A stretch of 52,620 nt of DNA from Bacteroidales bacterium (lineage in GTDB: Bacteria; Bacteroidota; Bacteroidia; Bacteroidales; UBA932): positions 1 to 52,620 of the forward strand of contig JAFWRQ010000034.1 of the NCBI GenBank assembly GCA_017519865.1. Reading direction: 5' to 3'. Positions 23,632-31,507 of the stretch are shown one piece after another (positions within the stretch are counted from its first letter, which is position 1; each line of letters starts with the position of its first letter). Both the position numbers and the translations under genes were made by a program. A model generated the notes under the pieces. It did no database searches. It saw nothing but the letters and a program-made list of their open reading frames with translations, and had not been told where the DNA came from.

Positions 23632-23668
23632 CATTTTTGTTATAGAAATAAACAAATTTGTTTCTTTC
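23629..23668 (+). repeat. AT-rich double palindrome, copy 1
   Basis: TAACATTTTTGTTA at 23629-23642 overlaps the nitroreductase stop. It is followed by a 24-base near-palindrome at 23645-23668 (GAAATAAACAAA / TTTGTTTCTTTC). The same two palindromes in the same order occur on the minus strand at 41586-41621. It lies 11 bases before the DUF418 gene, where it could serve as an operator, a terminator or a mobile-element remnant. Confidence 0.75.
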
Positions 23669-23679
23669 GCTGCTTATCA

Positions 23680-24843
23680 ATGGTTCCCAAGAAGAGATAC
23701 CTGGTTTTGGATGCCTTGCGCGGATTTGCGCTGCTGGGCATAATCCTGGCCAATTTCCCGGAGTTTTCCCTCTGGACTTTCGCCGATCCTGCATCCCATA
23801 CTCCCCTTGACAGGGTAGTCCGGTCATTCCAGTATTTCTTCATTGACGGAAAATTCTATACCCTGTTCTCAATCCTGTTCGGCATCGGCTTCAGCATACA
23901 GCTGGCCAATGCCGGACAGAGGACGGGGAAGTTCTACCGCAGGATGACGGTCCTGTTCGTCATCGGCCTCCTTCATCTTCTCTTCCTATGGAGCGGTGAC
24001 ATCCTGATGCTCTATGCCGCGATGGGAATGCTGCTGCCGCTCTTCCGCCGCCTGCCCACGAAAGGGCTGCTGGCGGCCGCCGGAGCCTTCCTCGTCCTGC
24101 CCGTAATAAGCGACGCCCTGTTCCCGCACCTTGCCGATCCGCTTGAGGCCGGGTATATGGGCCTGTCCGACAGATACGGCATATCCGAGGTCGGTTTCGC
24201 CGCATGGCTGCGGGATATCGACGGATACGGCGGCTTGAACCGTTTCCTCCGCATGGGCGCCGTGGAGCGTATGTGGGAGTTCGTGAGCAGCCACCGCTAC
24301 TTCAAGGTCCTGGGGCTTTTCCTGATTGGCTTCGCCATCGGAAACGAGCGCATGTTCGCAGACCTGCCCGCTTTCAGAGGGCTCATGCGGAAGGTCATGG
24401 CCTGGGGATTGGCAGTAGGTTTGCCTGTTTCCCTGCTCTATACCTGGAGCAATATGGCGGGCGGTTCCACTGTACTCCGGGACGTTTTCTATCTTTTCAG
24501 CGTGTATCCGATGGGCCTGGCCTATGCTGCCGGCTTCTGCCTGCTCTTCGAGCGGCGCGCCGGTGCGCCGGCCTGGCGCCTGTTCGGCGCCACCGGCCGC
24601 ATGGCGTGCAGCAATTACTTGGGCCAATCCGTCTTCGGCATCCTTCTTTTCTACGGTATAGGCCTGGGGTGGGGCGCCGGCGTCGACCTTCTCACCACGG
24701 AACTGATCGCCCTTGGCGTCTATGTCTTTCAGATGATCTTCAGCCACTTTTGGCTGAAACGCTTCTATTTCGGGCCCGTGGAATGGGTCTGGCGCATGCT
24801 TACTTACAGGCAGCGGCTGCCGTTGCTGAGAGAACGCGACTGA
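23680..24843 (+). CDS. DUF418 family membrane protein (YeiB-like)
   Basis: This 387-residue polytopic inner-membrane protein has about nine hydrophobic segments. The N-terminal RYLVLDALRGFALLGIILANFPEF is the hallmark of the YeiB/DUF418 family within the acyltransferase-3-like membrane proteins, and the C-terminal DUF418 part contains MACSNYLGQSVFGILLFYGIGLGWG and ends in GPVEWVWRMLTYRQRLPL. The family is proposed to take part in transport or modification at the membrane, and no activity has been firmly assigned. The start ATG follows the AT-rich double palindrome, and no TAnnTTTG match was found. The rhamnose operon promoter begins immediately after this gene, so the gene is probably not part of that operon. 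Confidence 0.86.
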   Translation: MVPKKRYLVLDALRGFALLGIILANFPEFSLWTFADPASHTPLDRVVRSFQYFFIDGKFYTLFSILFGIGFSIQLANAGQRTGKFYRRMTVLFVIGLLHLLFLWSGDILMLYAAMGMLLPLFRRLPTKGLLAAAGAFLVLPVISDALFPHLADPLEAGYMGLSDRYGISEVGFAAWLRDIDGYGGLNRFLRMGAVERMWEFVSSHRYFKVLGLFLIGFAIGNERMFADLPAFRGLMRKVMAWGLAVGLPVSLLYTWSNMAGGSTVLRDVFYLFSVYPMGLAYAAGFCLLFERRAGAPAWRLFGATGRMACSNYLGQSVFGILLFYGIGLGWGAGVDLLTTELIALGVYVFQMIFSHFWLKRFYFGPVEWVWRMLTYRQRLPLLRERD

Positions 24844-24853
24844 TTCCCGGCCG

Positions 24854-24884
24854 TTGCGATTGTGGTTATTATTGTTTAAATTTG
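24854..24884 (+). promoter_or_regulatory. Promoter of the rhamnose operon
   Basis: TAAATTTG at 24877-24884 fits TAnnTTTG, and TTG at 24854-24856 lies 20 bases upstream. The start of rhaB is 38 bases downstream. No clear operator dyad for an AraC-type regulator was identified. Confidence 0.75.
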
Positions 24885-24921
24885 AGATGCTATTTTCTCG
24901 AGGATAAACAACTGACCGCAT

Positions 24922-26352
24922 ATGAAACAAACCTATCGTTTCCTTGCTTTCGACTGTGGCGCCACTTCGGGGCGTGGGGTACTGGCGGTTTTCGAGGACG
25001 GCGGCTTCCGGATTGAGGAGGTCTGCCGCTTCCCGAACCAGCTTCTGGAACTCGGCGGGAAGTTCCATTGGAATGTATATTCCATCTATGAGAATATCCT
25101 GAAATGCCTGTCCGACCTGGCAGCCAAGGGTACTGCGATAGACTCGATAGGCATCGATACCTGGGGGGTCGACTTCGGCTGCATCGCCTCCGACGGCAGC
25201 CTGCTGGGCCTGCCGCGGGCGTACCGTGACCCGTATACCGCCGGTGTGCCCGAAGAGGTTTTCAAGGTGCTGCCACGGGAGGAACTCTATGATGTGACGG
25301 GCATCCAGATAATGGATTTCAACACCATCTTCCAACTGTATGCACAGACGCGCGAGGGATTCGCTCCGCTCGAACACGCCCGGCACATCCTTTTCATGCC
25401 CGACCTGCTGTCCTGTCTGTTGACGGGAAACAGTGTCTGCGAGTACACTGATGCATCCACTTCCGGGATGATGGACCAGGCTAAGCGGGCATTTGCACCT
25501 GAGTTGCTGGAGCGGATCGGAGTCCGGAAGGATATCCTGCTCCCTATCGTGCAGCCCGGTACGGTGGTAGGTACGCTTCGGCGCAGCATAGCGGAGGCGA
25601 CCGGTATCGGCGAGGTCCCGGTGGTGGCGGTCGCAGGACACGATACGGCTTCGGCCATTGCCGCCGTACCGGCTGTGGATGAGAAATTTGCCTATCTGAG
25701 CAGCGGCACCTGGAGCCTTATGGGGATAGAGGTGCCGCAGCCTATTATAAACGCGGACTCGGCACGGCTGAACTTCACCAACGAAGGAGGCATCGAGGGA
25801 ACGACACGTTTCCTGAAGAACATCACCGGCATGTGGCTGCTGGAGCAGTGCCGCAAGGCCTGGAAGGTCGCAGGCCGGACGTATACGTACGCTGGGTTGG
25901 TCGATATGGCCAGGGCTTCGGAGTCCTATACTGGCCGCATCGACCCGGATGATCCGCGCTTTGCGAATCCTGCCGACATGGACAGTGAGATCCGCCGTGC
26001 CCTGGCGGACTCCGGCCACGCGGTACCGCAGAATGACGGAGAGATGGTCCGCTGCATCTATTACTCGCTCGCTTGCCGCTATAAGGAGGTGCTCGGGATG
26101 CTGCAGGGCTTTGCCCCTTTCCGTATCGGGAAACTGCACATCATCGGCGGAGGCTCAGCGAATGAGTACCTGAACCAACTTACTGCAGATGCATTGGGGA
26201 TCCCGGTGGTCGCCGGCCCCACCGAGGCTACCGCCATCGGGAACGTTATGGTGCAGGCGAAGGCTGCCGGCCTTGTCCACGACCGTTGGGAGATGCGTCG
26301 CCTGATTTCCTCGTCTTTCGCCGTAAAGACATTTTATCCAAGAAATAAATAA
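24922..26352 (+). CDS. rhaB: Rhamnulokinase
   Basis: This 476-residue cytosolic sugar kinase of the FGGY family phosphorylates L-rhamnulose to L-rhamnulose 1-phosphate with ATP. It opens with FDCGATSGRGVLAVF (phosphate-1 motif). It contains SIGIDTWGVDFG, then VAVAGHDTASAI with the catalytic-base Asp, SSGTWSLMGIE, and HIIGGGSANEYLNQLTADALGIPVVAGPTEATAIGN at the C-terminal adenosine-binding region. Length and motifs are those of RhaB. It is the first gene of rhaB-rhaA-rhaT-rhaD and has its own promoter. No rhamnose regulator gene lies nearby. Confidence 0.96.
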   Translation: MKQTYRFLAFDCGATSGRGVLAVFEDGGFRIEEVCRFPNQLLELGGKFHWNVYSIYENILKCLSDLAAKGTAIDSIGIDTWGVDFGCIASDGSLLGLPRAYRDPYTAGVPEEVFKVLPREELYDVTGIQIMDFNTIFQLYAQTREGFAPLEHARHILFMPDLLSCLLTGNSVCEYTDASTSGMMDQAKRAFAPELLERIGVRKDILLPIVQPGTVVGTLRRSIAEATGIGEVPVVAVAGHDTASAIAAVPAVDEKFAYLSSGTWSLMGIEVPQPIINADSARLNFTNEGGIEGTTRFLKNITGMWLLEQCRKAWKVAGRTYTYAGLVDMARASESYTGRIDPDDPRFANPADMDSEIRRALADSGHAVPQNDGEMVRCIYYSLACRYKEVLGMLQGFAPFRIGKLHIIGGGSANEYLNQLTADALGIPVVAGPTEATAIGNVMVQAKAAGLVHDRWEMRRLISSSFAVKTFYPRNK

Positions 26353-26369
26353 TTAAACTCCAAACAGAT

Positions 26370-27620
26370 ATGAAAGAATCGCAGATTTTGAAGGCTTATG
26401 AGATAGCGAAGGAACGGTATGCCGCCATCGGCGTCGATACCGACAAGGCCGTCGAAACCCTTGAGAAGACCCAGGTCTCGCTGCATTGCTGGCAGACCGA
26501 CGATGTGATCGGTTTCGAGAGCGCCGCCGGGCTTTCCGGCGGCATCCAGACGACCGGCAACTATCCTGGCCGTGCGCGCAACATCGACGAGGTGCGTAGC
26601 GACCTCGAGTTTGTCAAAACCCTTCTGGCAGGCAACCACCGTGTGAACCTGCACGAGATCTACGGGGATTTCGGCGGGAAGTTCGTAGACCGGGACCAGT
26701 GCGGCGTCGAGCATTTCCGGAGCTGGATCGAATGGGCGAAGGACAACGGCTTCAAACTGGATTTCAACTCTACCTCGTTCGGACATCCCAAGAGCGGGGA
26801 TCTGTCGTTGTCCAACCCCGACCCGGCCATCCGTGGATTCTGGATCGAGCATACCAAGCGCTGCCGCCGTATCGCCGATGCCATGGGCAAGGCCCAGGGC
26901 GATCCCTGTATAATGAACATCTGGGTGCACGACGGCTCCAAGGACCTTACGGTCAACCGCAAGTACTATCGCGAACTGCTCGCCGCGGCGCTTGATGAGA
27001 TCCTCGCGGAGGAACTTCCGGACATGAAGAGCTGCGTGGAGGCCAAGCTCTTCGGCATCGGCCTGGAGAGCTATACGGTGGGTTCCATGGACTTCTTCGA
27101 GGGCTATTGCGCCACCCGCAAGGTGATGTACACCCTCGATACCGGCCACTACGAGCAGACCGAGAACGTGGCGGACAAGATCGCATCCCTGCTGCTGTAC
27201 GTCCCCGAACTCATGCTGCACGTCAGCCGCCCCGTCCGCTGGGACTCCGACCACGTGACAATAATGAACGACCAGACCCTGGACCTTTTCAAGGAGTTGG
27301 TGAGGGCTGACGCACTGGACCGTGCGCACATCGGCCTGGACTATTTTGACGCCTCCATCAACCGCATAGGAGCCTACGTCATTGGCACCCGCGCCACCCA
27401 GAAGTGCGTGTTGAGCGCCCTGCTCGAGCCTCTGGCCAAGCTGCGCGAGTACGAGGCCGACGGCCGGGGCTTCCAGCGCCTGGCGCTGCTGGAGGAAGCG
27501 AAGACCCTGCCGTTCGGCGCAGTGTTCGATTATTTCAACTTCAAGAACGGCGTGCCTGTGGGTGAGGAATTCATCCCGGTCATAGAACGGTACGAGAAGG
27601 ATGTCACTTCCAAACGCTAG
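26370..27620 (+). CDS. rhaA: L-rhamnose isomerase
   Basis: This 416-residue cytosolic isomerase converts L-rhamnose to L-rhamnulose with a divalent metal. The sequence shows VSLHCWQTDDVIGFE near the N-terminus, DFNSTSFGHPKSGDLSLSNPD in the middle and WVHDGSKD with metal-ligand residues, followed by LMLHVSRPVRWDSDHV. The length matches E. coli RhaA closely. It follows rhaB after 17 bases and precedes rhaT by six, so it is central in the operon. Confidence 0.96.
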   Translation: MKESQILKAYEIAKERYAAIGVDTDKAVETLEKTQVSLHCWQTDDVIGFESAAGLSGGIQTTGNYPGRARNIDEVRSDLEFVKTLLAGNHRVNLHEIYGDFGGKFVDRDQCGVEHFRSWIEWAKDNGFKLDFNSTSFGHPKSGDLSLSNPDPAIRGFWIEHTKRCRRIADAMGKAQGDPCIMNIWVHDGSKDLTVNRKYYRELLAAALDEILAEELPDMKSCVEAKLFGIGLESYTVGSMDFFEGYCATRKVMYTLDTGHYEQTENVADKIASLLLYVPELMLHVSRPVRWDSDHVTIMNDQTLDLFKELVRADALDRAHIGLDYFDASINRIGAYVIGTRATQKCVLSALLEPLAKLREYEADGRGFQRLALLEEAKTLPFGAVFDYFNFKNGVPVGEEFIPVIERYEKDVTSKR

Positions 27621-27626
27621 CCTCCC

Positions 27627-28631
27627 ATGGAAATCTTTATCGGGCTTTTGATCATAGCGGTCGGCGCGTTCTGCCAGTCAAGCAGTTACGTGCCCATCAA
27701 CAAGATCCGCGACTGGAGCTGGGAGAGCTACTGGATCGTCCAGGGCGTCTTCGCGTGGCTCCTTTTCCCGCTGCTTGGCGCCCTTCTTGCCGTCCCGGCA
27801 GGGGAGTCGCTTTTCGGCATGTTCGCCGCCCACCCCAAGGAGAGCCTGCTGACCATGCTCTTCGGCGTCCTCTGGGGCGTCGGCGGACTGACTTTCGGCC
27901 TGAGCATGCGCTACCTGGGCGTGGCTCTGGGCCAGAGCATCGCACTTGGCACCTGTGCTGGCCTGGGTACACTTCTGACACCGATCTTTACCGGCAAGAC
28001 CGGTGACCTGACCGCCCCGGTGATCGTCGGCGTGGCAGTTACCCTGGCCGGTATCGCCATCATAGGCTGGGCGGGCGCCATGAAGACCCGCGAGGTCGGC
28101 GAGGGCGCCAAGGCGGCCGTAAAGGATTTCAATTTCGGCAAGGGCATCCTCGTGGCCCTGCTGGCCGGTTTCATGAGCGCCTGCTTCGCCATCGGCCTTG
28201 GCTTCGGCGAGCCGCTCTCCTGGGCTTCGACCCCTGACATCTTCAAGACCCTGCCGGCGACCTTCCTGGTTACACTGGGCGGTTTCCTGACCAATGCCTG
28301 CTATTGTTTCTACCAGAACAGCCGCAACAAGACCTGGGGCGATTACAGACGCAAAGACTTGTATGTCAACAATATTCTGTTCTGCTGCCTGGCGGGTCTG
28401 CTATGGTACAGCCAGTTCTTCGGACTGGCGCTCGGCAAGGGCTTCCTGACCGGCTCCGCCGTGCTCCTGGCATTCTCCTGGTGCATCCTGCAGTCGCTGA
28501 ACGTGACTTTCAGCAATGTCTGGGGCATCATCTTGAAAGAGTGGAAGGGCTGCTCCCGCAAGACCATCGCCGTGCTAGTGTGCGGCCTTGCCGTCCTGAT
28601 CGTTTCTTCATTCCTGCCGCAGCTGCTGTAA
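27627..28631 (+). CDS. rhaT: L-rhamnose/proton symporter
   Basis: This 334-residue inner-membrane protein has about ten transmembrane helices and is the family-specific permease that brings L-rhamnose into the cell with protons. The N-terminal IGLLIIAVGAFCQSSSYVPINKIRDWSWESYWIVQGVFAW segment, together with the repeated LAGFMSACFAIGLGFGEPL half, is diagnostic for RhaT. It is encoded between rhaA and rhaD with gaps of 6 and 11 bases. Presence of the permease means this operon takes up free rhamnose, presumably released by hydrolases that are encoded elsewhere. Confidence 0.95.
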   Translation: MEIFIGLLIIAVGAFCQSSSYVPINKIRDWSWESYWIVQGVFAWLLFPLLGALLAVPAGESLFGMFAAHPKESLLTMLFGVLWGVGGLTFGLSMRYLGVALGQSIALGTCAGLGTLLTPIFTGKTGDLTAPVIVGVAVTLAGIAIIGWAGAMKTREVGEGAKAAVKDFNFGKGILVALLAGFMSACFAIGLGFGEPLSWASTPDIFKTLPATFLVTLGGFLTNACYCFYQNSRNKTWGDYRRKDLYVNNILFCCLAGLLWYSQFFGLALGKGFLTGSAVLLAFSWCILQSLNVTFSNVWGIILKEWKGCSRKTIAVLVCGLAVLIVSSFLPQLL

Positions 28632-28642
28632 AATGACTGACA

Positions 28643-29455
28643 ATGAATAGTATCCTGGATAACAGACCGGCCTTGAAAGCCGGGATATGGAAAGTCGCGG
28701 AAGTGGCGGGCTACCTCTGGCAGAAGGGCTGGGCCGAACGCAATGGCGGCAACATCACCGTCAACATCACGGATTATGTGGACGACGCCTTGCGGGCGCT
28801 GCCGGCCCTGGAGGCCCCGAGGCCCATCGGGACCGTGCTGCCGCACCTGAAAGGTTGCTGGTTCTACTGCAAGGGCACCCAGAAGCGGATGCGTGACCTC
28901 GCCCGCGACCCGATGGGCAACGGCTCGGTCATCCGCATCCTTGACGACTGTGCCTCCTATGAGATAGTGGCGGATGCACCCGTAGCGCCGACCTCCGAAC
29001 TCCCGTCCCATCTGAGTGTACACAACTACTTGATAGCCACGGGTTCGCCGTACAAGGCTTCCCTTCATACCCATCCCATCGAACTGGTGGCGATGACCCA
29101 CGCGAAAAAGTTCCTGGAGAAGGACGTGGCAACCCGTCTGCTCTGGTCGATGATCCCTGAGACCAAGGCATTCTGCCCGCGCGGGCTGGGGATGGTCCCG
29201 TACATGCTGCCCTCCAGCGTGGAACTGGCGGATGCGACCATCCGCGCCATTGATGACGACTACGATGTCGTGATGTGGGAAAAGCACGGCGTCTTCGCGG
29301 TCGACGTGAGCATTATGGATGCATTCGACCAGGTGGACGTCCTGAACAAGGCGGCCCAGATCTACATATCCGCTCGGAACATGGGCTTCGAGCCCGCGGG
29401 TATGACGGAGGAACAGATGAAGGAACTGTCCGACGTGTTCGGGCTTCCGAAATAA
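28643..29455 (+). CDS. rhaD: Rhamnulose-1-phosphate aldolase
   Basis: This 270-residue class II aldolase cleaves L-rhamnulose 1-phosphate to dihydroxyacetone phosphate and L-lactaldehyde. Zinc ligands His142 and His144 lie in LHTHPIE, a third in EKHGVF (His215), and the active-site Glu119 is in PTSELPSHLSVH, each within three residues of the corresponding E. coli RhaD position. It is the last gene of the operon, 11 bases after rhaT, and is followed by a strong hairpin terminator. The lactaldehyde-processing enzyme is not in this window. Confidence 0.96.
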   Translation: MNSILDNRPALKAGIWKVAEVAGYLWQKGWAERNGGNITVNITDYVDDALRALPALEAPRPIGTVLPHLKGCWFYCKGTQKRMRDLARDPMGNGSVIRILDDCASYEIVADAPVAPTSELPSHLSVHNYLIATGSPYKASLHTHPIELVAMTHAKKFLEKDVATRLLWSMIPETKAFCPRGLGMVPYMLPSSVELADATIRAIDDDYDVVMWEKHGVFAVDVSIMDAFDQVDVLNKAAQIYISARNMGFEPAGMTEEQMKELSDVFGLPK

Positions 29456-29460
29456 AAAAC

Positions 29461-29486
29461 AAGCCCCGCGATACTGCGGGGCTTTT
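29461..29486. terminator. Bidirectional terminator between rhaD and the PatB-like gene
   Basis: AAGCCCCGC (29461-29469) pairs with GCGGGGCTT (29476-29484) around GATACT. T residues follow on the plus strand and a longer T-rich run follows on the minus strand, so it can end both convergent transcripts. Confidence 0.9.
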
Positions 29487-29488
29487 CA

Positions 29489-30658
29489 TTATCTTGCCGC
29501 CAATGCTGCGAGACCGCGGCTGACGCGGTCCAGCCCTTCGGCGAGCAACGACCTGGGAGTGGCCAGGTTGATACGGATGAAGCCTTCCGTGCCGTACATC
29601 GTACCGGCGTTCACCCAGACTTTCTCTTTCCTGAGCAACTCTTCCTCTATCTTTTCAGACGGTAGCCCGATGCTGCTGACATCCACCCAGGGAAGGTAGG
29701 TCCCCTCCAGTTTGCAAACCGGATAGTCCTTCATCTTCTCCTTGAGCAACAGATAGTTGACATAGATGTATTCATTGAGTTCTTCAAGCCACTTTCCTCC
29801 CTCCTCGGTGTAGGCGGCCTCGAGTGCGACGACGCCGAAGGGGTTGATATCGCAGATCTCATTGACATTGATGGCGCGGTCTATCAGGCGGCGCCATTCG
29901 GGATTGTCGGTGACGATATTGGCTGTCTGAAGGCCGGCGATGTTGAAACTCTTGCTGGGGGAGCAGAGGGTGATGCAGCACGCCTGGTCCTCAGGCGACA
30001 TCGAAGCGAAGGGGGTGTATCTGCATCCCGGCATCACTATCTCGCAGTGTATCTCATCGCTGACGACGGTGACGCCGTGCCGCCGGGCGATCTGCCCGAC
30101 CTTCGCGAGTTCCTCGCGGGTCCAGACGCGCCCGGCGGGGTTGTGGGGATTGCACAGCAGCATCACCTTCGCCAGGGGGTCGGCGCAAGCCCGCTCCAGC
30201 CCCTCGTAATCGAAACTGTAGGTGCTGTCGTGGTAGAGGAGGGGGACGTCGAGGATTACGCAGCCGTTGTTGCGTATGGACGAGAAAAAGCAGTTGTATA
30301 CCGGACTCTGCAGTATAACCTTCTCTCCGGGCCCGGAAAGGGCCTTTACGACGGCGGAGATGGCCGGAACGACGCCGATAGTGTAGATTATCCAGTCTTT
30401 TTCGATGTTCCAGCCGTGGCGGCGCGAGAACCAGCGCACGACGGTCTCGTAGTAGGAGTCGGGCACCCTGACGTATCCGAACACTCCGTGCTCAACCCTC
30501 TTGCGGAGGGCTTCGATGATGAAGGGCGTGGCCTTGAAGTCCATGTCGGCCACCCATAAGGGTATATAGTCGTCTGGGCAGTTCTCGAAAGGGGGACGTG
30601 CGTCCCACTTGATGCAGCCGGTACCGCGGCGGGGGATGATCTCGTCGAAATCGTACAT
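29489..30658 (-). CDS. patB: PatB/MalY-type aminotransferase (cystathionine beta-lyase)
   Basis: This 389-residue PLP enzyme of aminotransferase class I/II probably acts as a C-S beta-lyase on cystathionine or cysteine, giving homocysteine or pyruvate, ammonia and thiol. The N-terminus MYDFDEIIPRRGTGCIKWD is typical of the MalY/PatB group. LCNPHNPAGRVWTREEL and VVSDEIHCEIVMPG bind PLP, and the Schiff-base lysine lies in CSPSKSFNIAGLQ. The open frame extends 97 codons upstream, but that part is antisense-like sequence within DUF3737, so ATG 30658 is used. It starts one base after the DUF3737 stop, and MATE-DUF3737-patB form one leftward operon. Confidence 0.92.
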   Translation of the reverse strand: MYDFDEIIPRRGTGCIKWDARPPFENCPDDYIPLWVADMDFKATPFIIEALRKRVEHGVFGYVRVPDSYYETVVRWFSRRHGWNIEKDWIIYTIGVVPAISAVVKALSGPGEKVILQSPVYNCFFSSIRNNGCVILDVPLLYHDSTYSFDYEGLERACADPLAKVMLLCNPHNPAGRVWTREELAKVGQIARRHGVTVVSDEIHCEIVMPGCRYTPFASMSPEDQACCITLCSPSKSFNIAGLQTANIVTDNPEWRRLIDRAINVNEICDINPFGVVALEAAYTEEGGKWLEELNEYIYVNYLLLKEKMKDYPVCKLEGTYLPWVDVSSIGLPSEKIEEELLRKEKVWVNAGTMYGTEGFIRINLATPRSLLAEGLDRVSRGLAALAAR

Positions 30659-30659
30659 G

Positions 30660-31502
30660 TTATCCGATTTTAATGTCGCAGTCGCCGGGGGCCTTGATGT
30701 TGCCGTCGATGATGACCTCGCCGCAACTGTCAGCCTTGATGAAGCCGGTCTTCGGGTTCTTGATGGAAGGGATGTGGCCCTTGATGATGGCCCTGACGTC
30801 GCTGTACTCGAAGGCGAGGTCGGCGTCCGCGGCGAAGGTGCAGTCCTCCAGGACAAGGCCTTCGGCGTAGCACAGCGGCTGGCTGCCGCCGATGTGGCAG
30901 CGCACAAGGTGCAGGCCGCGGGAGTGCCAGCCGAGGAACTCCCCGTCAATTACGGAGTCGTAGACGGTGACGTTGTCGGTCTCCCAGAAGGCGTCCTTGG
31001 TGTTGAGGATGGAGTTGCGGATGACCACGTTCCTGGTCCACTGGAACGAGTAGTTGCCGTTCAGTTTGAAATTGTCGATCTCGATGCCGTCGCAGTGCAT
31101 GAAGATGTAGTCGGCCCTGTCGGCGCGTACGTCCTCTAGCTTGATGTCGCGGCAGGACCAGAGGGTCTCCGCCGCCGAGTCGATGATGACGCGGCGGAGC
31201 GTCAGGCGGTCCATCTCGCGGAACATCTTGGGGGCGTCGACGATGGTATCCTCCATCAGCAGGTCGCGCGAATACCACAGCGCGGCGCGGGCGCCGACGG
31301 TGAAGATGCAGTCCTTGACCGTGAAGCGGTCGGTGCACCAGAAGGGGTACTTGCCCTCGAAACGGCAACGTACCGCGGTGATGTCGGAAGTCTCCTTGAT
31401 GGCCGACTCGCCGGCGTGGATGACCACGTTCTCGAGGTACAGGTCGTGTTCGCAGTAGAGCGGCCTCTCGCCGCCGAATTCCTGGTTCTTGATAACTTTC
31501 AT
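30660..31502 (-). CDS. DUF3737 family protein (right-handed beta-helix-like)
   Basis: This 280-residue cytosolic protein has no signal peptide. It consists of repeated short beta-strand turns (LYLENVVIHAGESAIKE, FTVKDCIFTVGARAALWYSRDLLMEDTIV, LTLRRVIIDSAAETLWSCRDIKLEDV), the pattern of DUF3737 and of right-handed parallel beta-helices. No catalytic function is known for the family. It sits five bases after the MATE transporter and one base before patB, tightly coupled to both. The frame is open further upstream to 31721, but ATG 31502 (MKVIKNQEFGGERPLYCEHD) is the family-like start. Confidence 0.88.
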   Translation of the reverse strand: MKVIKNQEFGGERPLYCEHDLYLENVVIHAGESAIKETSDITAVRCRFEGKYPFWCTDRFTVKDCIFTVGARAALWYSRDLLMEDTIVDAPKMFREMDRLTLRRVIIDSAAETLWSCRDIKLEDVRADRADYIFMHCDGIEIDNFKLNGNYSFQWTRNVVIRNSILNTKDAFWETDNVTVYDSVIDGEFLGWHSRGLHLVRCHIGGSQPLCYAEGLVLEDCTFAADADLAFEYSDVRAIIKGHIPSIKNPKTGFIKADSCGEVIIDGNIKAPGDCDIKIG

Positions 31503-31507
31503 TTGGT

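Noticed and set aside
24922-29455. Fucose rather than rhamnose catabolism
   Set aside because: Kinase, isomerase, permease and aldolase all carry the rhamnose-specific signatures, and the permease is RhaT rather than FucP.
30659-30949. 97-residue extension of the PatB-like protein
   Set aside because: It lies out of frame inside the DUF3737 gene and has the composition of a shadow frame.
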